NCBI GenBank assembly: GCA_027488415.1
Contig: JAIYBS010000010.1
Location: forward strand, 1 to 13,602
Reading direction: 5' to 3'
Length of the DNA: 13,602 nucleotides
From: Planctomycetaceae bacterium
GTDB taxonomy: Bacteria > Planctomycetota > Phycisphaerae > Phycisphaerales > SM1A02
This document shows positions 1 through 6,371 of this stretch, piece after piece. Each line of letters starts with the position of its first letter. Position 1 is the first letter of the stretch. The notes beneath the pieces are model-generated. The model saw only the letters and a program-made list of their open reading frames with translations, ran no database searches and was not told the origin of the DNA. The translations under genes were made by a program, and so were the position numbers.

Positions 1-290
1 AGCATTACGTGGCCAATAACCCCTCGCTCCGGGAGGTCCGGAGAACGATCTCCGCGGATCCCGCCGGGAATCCGCACGGATCGCAAGTCCCGTGCGTAAC
101 GATTGTTGGACTCGCAGTTCCCGGAATCGCACCGTCGGAGGGTGGTACGTCCGAAATCCGTGACCTTCGCGTCCGGTTCGGCTTCAGATCAGTAGGGCGT
201 GTCTCCGATAAGGAAGTCGGGCATCAGTTTCCGAGAGAGCACAACGCACGGCGCGCGACCCACGAGCGCGATGAACGGAGGCCAAGGGCC
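1..290. other. Gene-free leader upstream of the recombinase gene
   Basis: No gene is supported here. An open frame does run from a GTG at position 9 into the recombinase gene, but about a third of its codons over this stretch end in A or T, whereas the gene itself almost never does, so I read it as non-coding. The only functional element I can support is the ribosome binding site at its end. No convincing promoter hexamers stand out. Confidence 0.6.
277..281 (+). promoter_or_regulatory. Shine-Dalgarno site of the recombinase gene
   Basis: GGAGG lies nine bases before the ATG at 291. It decides the start codon against the in-frame upstream extension and against the out-of-frame ATG at 271. 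Confidence 0.7.
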
Positions 291-1283
291 ATGAACGACA
301 CCACCACGCTTGCACTCATCCAGCAGTTCCTCAACTACCTGACCGACGAGCGGCACTTCAGCCCGTACACGGGCCGGTGCTACGGGCTCGACCTGCGCCA
401 GTTCGTGGACTTCATCGAGTCCAAGGGCGGCATCAAGGTCGACCTCGAGAAGGAGCGGAAGGCGCTCGAGGCGCGCAGCACGGGCACCGACACGGTGACC
501 GGCCGCATCCTCAAGTGCGACGTGGACATGATCCGCGAGTTCCTGGCCAAGCTCGGCGAGCAGAAGTACTCCGCCGCCACCATGGCCCGGAAGATCGCGA
601 CGCTGCGCAGCTTCCACAAGTGGATGGAGCGCAAGCAGCTCACCCCGACCAACCCGATGGTGCTCATCCGCACGCCGAAGCAGGCCAAGCGCCTGCCGAA
701 GGCGATCTCGGTCGAGCAGATCGAGCGGCTGCTCTCCGCGCCGGACGACACCGAGATCCTCGGCGCGCGCGACCGCGCGATCCTCGAGACGCTGTACTCG
801 ACCGGCATCCGCGTCTCCGAGGTCGTCGCCATCAACCGCGGCGACCTGAACGACACCGGCGAGGAGATCATCATCCGCGGCAAGGGCCGGCGCGAGCGCC
901 GCGTCCCGCTGGGAAGCCATGCGCTGAAGGCGCTGCGGCACTACCTGGGCATGGTCGACGCCGACCTGCAGTCGCGCGGCAAGCGCATGGGACCGGACGA
1001 CTCGCTGTTCGTGAACAAGAACGGCGGGCGCCTCTCGAGCCGGTCGGTGCGCCGCAAGGTCGCCAAGTACCTCGTCGAGGCCAACCTCGACCCGGACATC
1101 TCGCCGCACACGATCCGTCACAGCTTCGCGACGCACCTGCTCGACAACGGTGCGGACCTCCGTGCCGTGCAGGAGCTGCTGGGCCACCAGTCGCTGAGCT
1201 CGACCCAGGTCTACACGCACCTCACCAGCGGGCGCATGCGCGACGGCTACGACAAGGCGCACCCGCGCGCCGAGGCGAGCTGA
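291..1283 (+). CDS. xerC: XerC-type site-specific tyrosine recombinase
   Basis: This 330-residue cytoplasmic enzyme would cut and rejoin DNA at a dif-like site to resolve chromosome dimers, by family knowledge together with a XerD partner and FtsK. The N-terminal SAM-like core-binding domain covers about residues 5-120 and the catalytic domain about 135-325. The complete active site is visible: Arg174 (TGIRVSE), Lys198 (RGKGRR), His273 and Arg276 (SPHTIRHSFATHLL), His299 (LLGHQ) and nucleophile Tyr308 (VYTHL). The ending YDKAHPRA and the phrase QELLGH resemble XerC more than XerD. About 27 extra residues (roughly 46-75) sit in the N-terminal domain, so it is longer than the usual 300 or so. 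The start is fixed by the GGAGG site and by the change in codon usage. No mobile-element genes adjoin it, so a housekeeping Xer role is likelier than a phage integrase. Confidence 0.88.
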   Translation: MNDTTTLALIQQFLNYLTDERHFSPYTGRCYGLDLRQFVDFIESKGGIKVDLEKERKALEARSTGTDTVTGRILKCDVDMIREFLAKLGEQKYSAATMARKIATLRSFHKWMERKQLTPTNPMVLIRTPKQAKRLPKAISVEQIERLLSAPDDTEILGARDRAILETLYSTGIRVSEVVAINRGDLNDTGEEIIIRGKGRRERRVPLGSHALKALRHYLGMVDADLQSRGKRMGPDDSLFVNKNGGRLSSRSVRRKVAKYLVEANLDPDISPHTIRHSFATHLLDNGADLRAVQELLGHQSLSSTQVYTHLTSGRMRDGYDKAHPRAEAS

Positions 1284-1365
1284 CCCGGCACGGGACGGGA
1301 TTCGAACCAATCGGCAACGCAGTGCCTTCCGAAGTGATGGCGCTGCGTCTGTCGTTTTGGGCGAA

Positions 1366-1414
1366 GGAAAAATGAACCCGGGAGCGCGGCTCCACGCCTG
1401 ATGCCGCGCTCCCG
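1366..1414 (-). terminator. Possible minus-strand intrinsic terminator / strong hairpin
   Basis: A perfect 12-bp stem (1379-1390 with 1403-1414, starting CGGGAGCGCGGC) closes a 12-base loop. Read on the minus strand, it is followed six bases later by a run of five T (ATTTTTCC). No minus-strand gene lies just upstream of it, so it would have to end an unrecognised RNA, or the run of T is chance and the hairpin simply closes the recombinase transcript from the other side. Confidence 0.35.
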
Positions 1415-1421
1415 AGGTTCG

Positions 1422-1444
1422 CCGCCGGTTTCCTAGGCCGGCGG
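1422..1444. repeat. Inverted repeat with 7-bp arms
   Basis: CCGCCGG (1422-1428) pairs with CCGGCGG (1438-1444) around a nine-base loop. It lies eight bases after the previous hairpin and two bases before the next, so it belongs to a run of consecutive stem-loops. Confidence 0.5.
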
Positions 1445-1446
1445 AT

Positions 1447-1483
1447 GGGCACTGGTGTCCGAAGCCAGTGCCCGGTCCCTTTT
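1447..1483 (+). terminator. Possible intrinsic terminator downstream of the recombinase gene
   Basis: GGGCACTGG (1447-1455) pairs perfectly with CCAGTGCCC (1465-1473) around a nine-base loop, and a short run of four T lies at 1480-1483. The stem is convincing, but the T run is short and starts six bases after it. It could equally be one unit of a palindromic repeat family. Confidence 0.4.
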
Positions 1484-1493
1484 CTGAACTCAT

Positions 1494-1526
1494 TGGTGGC
1501 ACGCCGTGCTGGGCACGGGTCCACCA
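1494..1526. repeat. Nested inverted repeat
   Basis: An outer stem TGGTGG (1494-1499) with CCACCA (1521-1526) encloses an inner stem CCGTGC (1504-1509) with GCACGG (1513-1518). This makes a long hairpin with one internal loop, which is unlikely by chance, though part of it comes from high GC content. Confidence 0.5.
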
Positions 1527-1640
1527 CTCCGCCCCGAGCTATGGGGGTACGGGGACACGAATGTCCGCCGCACCTCGAGGCGTGGGCGAGCCGCGGCAAA
1601 GGGACGAAGCCGCGTGGTCCGGGATGTCACCCTCTTACCG

Positions 1641-1701
1641 TCACGAAGCCCCACCGGGAGGAAGCAAGAGACTTGCGGTTCGTGAACGTGCAAGATGCAC
1701 G
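1641..1701. other. Candidate structured RNA: junction-like fold plus hairpin
   Basis: TCACGAA (1641-1647) pairs with TTCGTGA (1679-1685). Inside this stem is a hairpin with GCAAG (1664-1668) against CTTGC (1672-1676) and possibly a short CCC/GGG stem (1650-1652 with 1656-1658), giving a three-way-junction-like shape. One base further on, CGTGC (1687-1691) pairs with GCACG (1697-1701). The pairing is visible in the sequence; that it is a functional RNA is inference. It lies in the purE leader direction but upstream of the likely purE transcription start. Confidence 0.3.
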
Positions 1702-1757
1702 GTTTGGCACGGACTGCAAGGTTCTTGATCCCGGATTCGGGCTCCGTCAGTGAATAC

Positions 1758-1777
1758 GCATTTCTCTAGAGAAATGC
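1758..1777. promoter_or_regulatory. Perfect 20-bp palindrome upstream of purE, operator candidate
   Basis: GCATTTCTCT is followed immediately by its exact reverse complement. The palindrome is unusually AT-rich for this genome and ends 88 bases before the purE start. A site with no spacer and ten-base half-sites fits binding by a dimeric regulator. As RNA it could form an eight-pair stem with a CTAG loop, but no run of T follows, so a terminator is less likely. I do not recognise the regulator. Confidence 0.5.
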
Positions 1778-1852
1778 CTCGGCAGTTCGGCCTCAAACCG
1801 CAAGATCCTTGCTTTGGATGCCCGCGGGAACGTGATATCGGTCTTTCGACCC

Positions 1853-1858
1853 TACCAT
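1853..1858 (+). promoter_or_regulatory. -10-like hexamer for a leaderless purE transcript
   Basis: TACCAT ends seven bases before the purE ATG, which would place the transcription start at or next to the start codon. purE has no Shine-Dalgarno sequence, and the same layout recurs at two other genes in this window. No clear -35 element is visible 16-18 bases upstream. Confidence 0.4.
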
Positions 1859-1865
1859 CCCGGGC

Positions 1866-2411
1866 ATGGAGCCCGTCGGCACCGTTGATTCCCCGCCTGG
1901 ACCGCCCGTCGTCGGGGTGATCATGGGATCGCAGTCGGACTGGACGACCATGGAGCATGCCGCCAAGGCGCTTGCGGACCTCGGGATCCCGCACGAATGC
2001 CGCGTGGTGAGCGCACACCGGACCCCCGACCTGCTGTTCGAGTACGCGTCGACCGCCCGCGACCGCGGCCTGCGCGTGATCATCGCGGGCGCCGGCGGCG
2101 CGGCGCACCTGCCGGGCATGTGCGCGAGCAAGACGCCCGTGCCCGTGCTCGGGGTGCCCGTGCAGAGCAAGGCGCTCAGCGGGCTCGACAGCCTGCTGTC
2201 GATCGTCCAGATGCCGGCCGGCATCCCGGTGGCGACGTTCGCCGTGGGCGCGCCGGGTGCGGTGAATGCCGCGCTCTTCGCCGCCGCGGTGATCGCCGCG
2301 GATGATCGGAAGGTGCGAGATCGCCTCGACGCGTTCCGCGCCGCGCAGACGCAGAAGGTCCTCGCACAGCCCGACCCGAGGTCCGCGCTCGTCGCGGGCG
2401 GGGGCTCCTGA
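1866..2411 (+). CDS. purE: N5-carboxyaminoimidazole ribonucleotide mutase (PurE class I)
   Basis: This 181-residue cytoplasmic enzyme moves the carboxyl group of N5-CAIR to make CAIR, in the carboxylation step of de novo purine synthesis. Class I PurE motifs are all present: GSQSDW (21-26), SAHRTP with the catalytic His51, GAGGAAHLPGM (75-85), PVLGVPVQSK (93-102) and the phrase LLSIVQMPAGIPVA (110-123). It belongs to the class that works with PurK rather than the class II type that uses CO2 directly, which agrees with purK immediately downstream. About 14 Pro- and Gly-rich residues precede the usual first strand; no better internal start is seen. There is no Shine-Dalgarno sequence, and the promoter candidate lies at leaderless distance. 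Confidence 0.95.
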   Translation: MEPVGTVDSPPGPPVVGVIMGSQSDWTTMEHAAKALADLGIPHECRVVSAHRTPDLLFEYASTARDRGLRVIIAGAGGAAHLPGMCASKTPVPVLGVPVQSKALSGLDSLLSIVQMPAGIPVATFAVGAPGAVNAALFAAAVIAADDRKVRDRLDAFRAAQTQKVLAQPDPRSALVAGGGS

Positions 2412-3526
2412 TGCTCGTCGGCGTCGTCGGCGGCGGGCAGCTCGGGCGGATGCTTGCGCTCGCGGGGATTCCCCACGGGCATCGCTTCCGGTTCCTCGAC
2501 CCCGATCCCGCGTGCCCGGCGTCCGCCGTCGGCGACGTGGTGTGCGGCGCGTACGACGACCCCGCGGCGCTGGAGCGGTTCGCGTCCGGCCTCGACGCGG
2601 CGACCTTCGAGTTCGAGAACGTGCCGGCGGCGACGATCGACGCGCTGTCGGCGCTGGTGCCCACCGCGCCCGGCTCGCGCAGCCTCGGGGTCGCGCAGGA
2701 CCGCATCGCGGAGAAGCAGTTCTTCCGCTCGTGCGGGATCCGCGTGCAGGCGTTCGAGGCCGTGTCGACCGAGGCAGACCTCGCCGCCGCGTGCGGCCGC
2801 GTCGGCACGCCCGCCGTGCTCAAGTCGCGGCGCATGGGCTACGACGGCAAGGGGCAGTCGGTGGTGCGCAGCGTGCGCGACCTCGCGGACGCGTGGCGCG
2901 CGGTCGGCGGCGTGCCGTGCATCTACGAGGCGTTCGTCGACTTCTCGTGCGAGGTGAGCATGATCGCCGTGCGCGCACGCGACGGCGACGTCCGTACGTG
3001 GGCGCTCTCGATGAACGAGCATCGCGGCGGGATCCTGCACCGCACGGTCGCCCCGGCGCCGCGGCTCCCCGCGCACGTGGTCGAGGAGGCGGACCGCGCG
3101 ATGCGCACGGCGATCGAGGCGCTCGGCCACGTCGGCGTGCTCGCGATCGAGTTCTTCGTCACGCCCGACGGGCTCGTCGCGAACGAGATGGCGCCGCGCG
3201 TCCACAACAGCGCGCACTGGACGATCGACGGCGCGGTCACGAGCCAGTTCGAGAACCACGTGCGCGCGGTATGCGACGAGCCGCTCGGGTCCACGGACCT
3301 GCGCGGGGCGAGCGGGATGGTGAACCTCGTGGGCTCGATGCCCGACCGCGCCGACCTGCTGTCGGTGCCCGGCGCGCGGCTGCACGACTATGGCAAGTCG
3401 CCTCGACCCGGCCGCAAGCTCGGCCACGTGAACGTCTGCGCGCCGGACGAGCGGGTGCGCGACGCCCAGCTGCGCGTGCTCGAGGAGCTCGTGGCGCGCG
3501 CCGCGGCACCCGTTCGCGCCCGCTGA
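2411..3526 (+). CDS. purK: N5-carboxyaminoimidazole ribonucleotide synthase (PurK)
   Basis: This 371-residue ATP-grasp enzyme converts AIR, bicarbonate and ATP to N5-CAIR, the substrate of PurE. The N-terminal motif GGGQLGRM spans 7-14 and FEFENV 66-71. The ATP-grasp glycine loop is YDGKGQ (144-149), metal and ATP ligands lie in AIEFF (245-249) and NEMAPRVHNS (258-267), and the C-terminal lid carries LGHVN (337-341). The usual HNSGHWT phrase reads HNSAHWT here, a mild change. The ATG overlaps the purE stop by one base (TGATG), so the two are surely one operon and probably translationally coupled. Length is normal for the family. Confidence 0.95.
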   Translation: MLVGVVGGGQLGRMLALAGIPHGHRFRFLDPDPACPASAVGDVVCGAYDDPAALERFASGLDAATFEFENVPAATIDALSALVPTAPGSRSLGVAQDRIAEKQFFRSCGIRVQAFEAVSTEADLAAACGRVGTPAVLKSRRMGYDGKGQSVVRSVRDLADAWRAVGGVPCIYEAFVDFSCEVSMIAVRARDGDVRTWALSMNEHRGGILHRTVAPAPRLPAHVVEEADRAMRTAIEALGHVGVLAIEFFVTPDGLVANEMAPRVHNSAHWTIDGAVTSQFENHVRAVCDEPLGSTDLRGASGMVNLVGSMPDRADLLSVPGARLHDYGKSPRPGRKLGHVNVCAPDERVRDAQLRVLEELVARAAAPVRAR

Positions 3527-3541
3527 AGCAGGTGCTTCAGC
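3522..3541 (+). terminator. Hairpin across the purK stop codon, weak terminator candidate
   Basis: GCTGAAGC (3522-3529) pairs perfectly with GCTTCAGC (3534-3541) around an AGGT loop, and the purK TGA lies in the left arm. No T run follows, so it may act as a 3'-end stabiliser or attenuator rather than a classical terminator. It separates purEK from the addBA pair. Confidence 0.4.
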
Positions 3542-3550
3542 TCGGCGTGC

Positions 3551-3556
3551 GATGAT
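3551..3556 (+). promoter_or_regulatory. -10-like hexamer for a leaderless addB-like transcript
   Basis: GATGAT ends seven bases before the ATG at 3564, the same spacing as at purE, with no Shine-Dalgarno sequence in between. If this is the promoter, translation starts at 3564 rather than at the ATG at 3552, which lies inside the hexamer. Confidence 0.3.
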
Positions 3557-6371
3557 CCCTCCGATGTCCTGGACCGTCTCCCTGCTTCCGGACGACCCCG
3601 CGCCCATGCGTGCGCTCGCGCGCGCGGTGCTCGATGCGGCGCCGACGGCGAACGGCATCGCCGACGCCTCCGACGCGCTGGTGATCGTGCCGGCGTCGCG
3701 CGCGCGCCGGTCGTTCGAGCGGCACCTCTTCGACCTCGCGCGTGAGCAAGGCATCGCGGCGGTCGCGCCGCACGTGGTCACGCCCGGCGCGCTCTTGGCG
3801 CGGTTCACGGTGCCGTCCGGCTGCGCACTCGGTGCGCTGGGCGAGCGGGCTGCATGGCTCGCCGCCATCGACCGCTGCGGACCGGACGAGCTCGCGGCGC
3901 TCTTTCCCGAGCGGATCGGCGACGCGGCGCCCGACGAGCGCTCGCGCGAGGCGGTCGCCGACCGCATCGCCTCGCTGCACCGCGAATGCGCGGCGGCGGG
4001 GCACCGGTTCGCCGCGGTCGCCGCACACGTCGAGGCCACCATGCCCGATGCCGACCCCGCCCGCTGGCGCGCGCTGGTGTCGGTGGCCGCCGCGCGCGAG
4101 GCGTTGCTCGCGGAGGCGGGCGCCGCCGACCGCTCGCTCGACGCGATCGACGCGGTGGCGTCGGGTCGTGTCCGGTTCGACGGCATTCGCCGCGTGCACG
4201 TGTTCCTTGCAGACCCCGACCCGGTGCAGCGGGCGCTCCTGCGCGCGATGGCCGGTCGCGGCGTCGACGTGCGGTCGATGGTCCATGCGGAGGGCGATGC
4301 GCTTCCCGCGCCGCTCGACGGCGACGGCTGCCCGGACCACCAGGCGTGGAGCCGCGCCGCGGTCGACGTCGGGCAGTCGCGCATCCTGCGCGCCGGGGCG
4401 CCGGCGGACCAGGCGGCCGCGGTCATGGACGCGATCGCCGCGATCCCCGCTCCACGACGCAGCGACGAGATCGCGGTCGCCGTGCCGGATCCGGCCGTCG
4501 CGGCGGAGGTGTCGGTGCGGCTTCCCGCCTGGGGCGTGCCGGTGTCGGCGCCGCCCGGGCGCAGCGCCGCGGACGGCCCGCTCGGCATCCTGCTCGCGGC
4601 GATCGCCGAGTGGATCGGCTCCCGCAGCTGCGACGCGCTTGGCCAGCTGGTGCGCATGCCGGCGGTCGAGCGCTGGCTCGAGGTCTCCGGCGTGCGCGAC
4701 CCGATCGCGACCACGGCGGACTTCGCCGCACGTTCCGGCGCGCGGACGGTTCCGTTCGCGGGCAAGCATGCTGCCACTGCGAACCTCGACGGCGTCATCG
4801 GCGCGCTCGACCGGCTGCTCGAGCCGCTCGCGGGCGCACGGACCGCGTCGGCCGTGGCCGCGGCGCTCCGGCCGCTGCTCGACGAGCTCGTGCGCCCGGC
4901 CACGGTGCAGGACCGCGACGCGGGCGATGCCGCGCGCGAGGCGCTCGACGAGCTCGCGGCGTTGCCGCGCCCGCTCGACCGCGGTCCGTCGGCCGCGTCG
5001 TGGGTGCGAATGGTTCGCGAATCGATGACCTCCGCGTCGCTGCCGTCGGCGGGTTCGGAGGACGGCATCGAGCTGATGGGCTGGCTCGAGGCCGGCATCG
5101 ACGACGCGCCGCACCTCGTGCTCACCGGGATGAACGAGGGCATCGTGCCGGAGGGACTGACGATCGACCCGTGGCTCCCGGACTCCGCGCGCGAGCGGCT
5201 GGGCATGCAGTGCGCCCGCCGGCGACAGGCGCGCGACGCGTGGATCCTGCACGGGCTGCTGCGTCGCAAGCGGTCGCTCTGCCTCGTCACGGGGCGAACG
5301 ACCGCCGACGGCGAGCGGCTTCGGCCGTCGCGGCTCCTGCTCGGGGTGCGCGGCGAGGCGCTCGCGCAACGCGTGCTGTGGCTCACCGGCGAGGAGGGCG
5401 GGCTGGCGCAGGCCGCGCGTTGGCAGGGCACGGCACCCGCGAACGGCCTGTTCGGGCCGAGCCTCGTGCCGGAGGGCGAGTCCAAGATCGGACGCATCAG
5501 CGTGACGAGCTTCCGCGACTGGTTCGCGTCGCCCGCGCTGTTTCGGCTGCGGCGCGACCCGCGCATCAAGCTCACCGACGCGGGTGGGCCCGCGACGGAG
5601 CTCGACCCGATGACCTTCGGCACGCTGGTGCACGACGCGCTCGAGGCGTGGGGCAGGCGCGCCGCGGAGCGCACCGCCGCCGGAGAGGACCCGGAGACGG
5701 ATGCCTCGGTCATCGAGCGCGAGGTGCTCGACGCCTTCGAGGTCGTCCGTGCCCGGCAGTTCGTGCCGAATGTCCGAGGTGCGTTCGAGGTCCAGTTCGC
5801 GCTCGCGATCGAGCGGCTGCGCGCCTTCGCGCGCGTGCAGGCCGGCTGGGCCGCGTGCGGGTGGCGGGTCGTGCGCGCGGAGCAGCAGTTCGACACGTTC
5901 GACGGTACGACGCCCGCGCCGATGCTCGGTTCGACGGGTATCCGGCTCTGCGGGCGCATCGACCGCGTCGACCTCCACGACGAGCTCGGGTACGCGGCGC
6001 TCGACTACAAGACGTCCTCCGAGGCGTCGACGCCCGAGGCCGCCCACCGCAAGCCGAAGACCGGCGAGTGGCTCGACCTGCAGCTGCCGCTCTACCGCGT
6101 GCTGCTCGGCTCGACCGGCATCGACGTGAAGCCCGACCGGCTCGGCTACTTCGCGCTGCCGTCGAACCCGTCCGACGCCAAGGTGATCCTCGCCGAGGAT
6201 TGGGACGACGACTTCGCCATCGAGGCCGAGGCCGAGGCCTGCCGCATCGCCGCGCTCGTCGCGGCCGGCGACTTCTCCGGGGATTGCTACCGGCCGCAGT
6301 TCGCGGACGACCCGTTCGCGGCCGTGTTCTGCGAGGGAATGCGCGGGCTTCGCCAGGAGGCCTCGCCGTGA
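3552..6371 (+). CDS. addB: AddB-like PD-(D/E)XK nuclease subunit
   Basis: This protein of up to 939 residues is the likely non-motor partner of the AddA-like helicase, processing double-strand breaks for RecA. The N-terminal part has an AddB-like opening (ALVIVPASRARRSF, about 42-55) but no Walker A motif, so it is probably a helicase fold without ATPase activity. A C-terminal nuclease domain of about 685-930 is complete: FGTLVH with His694, GRIDRVD with Asp804, LDYKT with Asp818 and Lys820, and QLPLY with Gln844. The cysteines that hold the iron-sulphur cluster in Bacillus-type AddB are not there: the site reads ASPALF before the nuclease, and only two spaced cysteines follow it. ATG 3564 is an equally good start, giving 935 residues. 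The stop overlaps the next gene by four bases. It is short for AddB, and the AddB assignment is partly by context. Confidence 0.82.
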   Translation: MIPPMSWTVSLLPDDPAPMRALARAVLDAAPTANGIADASDALVIVPASRARRSFERHLFDLAREQGIAAVAPHVVTPGALLARFTVPSGCALGALGERAAWLAAIDRCGPDELAALFPERIGDAAPDERSREAVADRIASLHRECAAAGHRFAAVAAHVEATMPDADPARWRALVSVAAAREALLAEAGAADRSLDAIDAVASGRVRFDGIRRVHVFLADPDPVQRALLRAMAGRGVDVRSMVHAEGDALPAPLDGDGCPDHQAWSRAAVDVGQSRILRAGAPADQAAAVMDAIAAIPAPRRSDEIAVAVPDPAVAAEVSVRLPAWGVPVSAPPGRSAADGPLGILLAAIAEWIGSRSCDALGQLVRMPAVERWLEVSGVRDPIATTADFAARSGARTVPFAGKHAATANLDGVIGALDRLLEPLAGARTASAVAAALRPLLDELVRPATVQDRDAGDAAREALDELAALPRPLDRGPSAASWVRMVRESMTSASLPSAGSEDGIELMGWLEAGIDDAPHLVLTGMNEGIVPEGLTIDPWLPDSARERLGMQCARRRQARDAWILHGLLRRKRSLCLVTGRTTADGERLRPSRLLLGVRGEALAQRVLWLTGEEGGLAQAARWQGTAPANGLFGPSLVPEGESKIGRISVTSFRDWFASPALFRLRRDPRIKLTDAGGPATELDPMTFGTLVHDALEAWGRRAAERTAAGEDPETDASVIEREVLDAFEVVRARQFVPNVRGAFEVQFALAIERLRAFARVQAGWAACGWRVVRAEQQFDTFDGTTPAPMLGSTGIRLCGRIDRVDLHDELGYAALDYKTSSEASTPEAAHRKPKTGEWLDLQLPLYRVLLGSTGIDVKPDRLGYFALPSNPSDAKVILAEDWDDDFAIEAEAEACRIAALVAAGDFSGDCYRPQFADDPFAAVFCEGMRGLRQEASP

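Larger units (their letters stand above)
1284..1865. other. 582-base gene-free gap rich in hairpins
   Basis: No convincing gene is present; the open frames here have mixed third codon positions and no recognisable protein. The stretch holds a tRNA T-loop-like sequence on the minus strand (1298-1308), four strong inverted repeats between 1379 and 1526, a three-way-junction-like fold at 1641-1685 followed by a hairpin at 1687-1701, a small hairpin at 1730-1741, and a perfect palindrome at 1758-1777. The purE promoter candidate closes it. I looked for signature motifs of tmRNA, RNase P RNA, SRP RNA and common riboswitches on both strands and found none. It may be a structured RNA, a set of dispersed palindromic repeats, or both. 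Confidence 0.6.

Noticed and set aside
9..290. In-frame 94-residue N-terminal extension of the recombinase
   Set aside because: About a third of the codons end in A or T, unlike the gene, and a strong GGAGG site sits ahead of the ATG at 291.
1284..1370. A tRNA gene on the minus strand
   Set aside because: Only the T-loop matches; the T stem has a mismatch and no acceptor, D or anticodon arms can be placed.
1589..1620. Group II intron domain V
   Set aside because: GAGCCG...GGTC looked similar, but the outer stem does not pair properly and no intron-encoded protein is near.
1560..1700. SRP RNA, tmRNA or RNase P RNA in the gap
   Set aside because: A GGAGGAAGCA stretch hints at the SRP domain IV loop, but the opposite strand of that helix is missing; no tmRNA tag frame or RNase P core motifs were found.
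1445..1753. Open frame of 102 codons in the hairpin-rich gap
   Set aside because: It runs through several perfect inverted repeats, has mixed third positions, no ribosome site and no recognisable protein features.
1793..5959. Very long minus-strand open frame (1388 codons)
   Set aside because: It is antisense to purE, purK and the addB-like gene; long antisense frames are common in GC-rich DNA and its product is low-complexity Arg/Ser/Ala.
3854..6367. Long upstream extension of the addA frame inside addB
   Set aside because: The Arg-rich translation is a shadow of the addB-like gene; the protein proper begins at GTG 6368, next to the Walker A motif.
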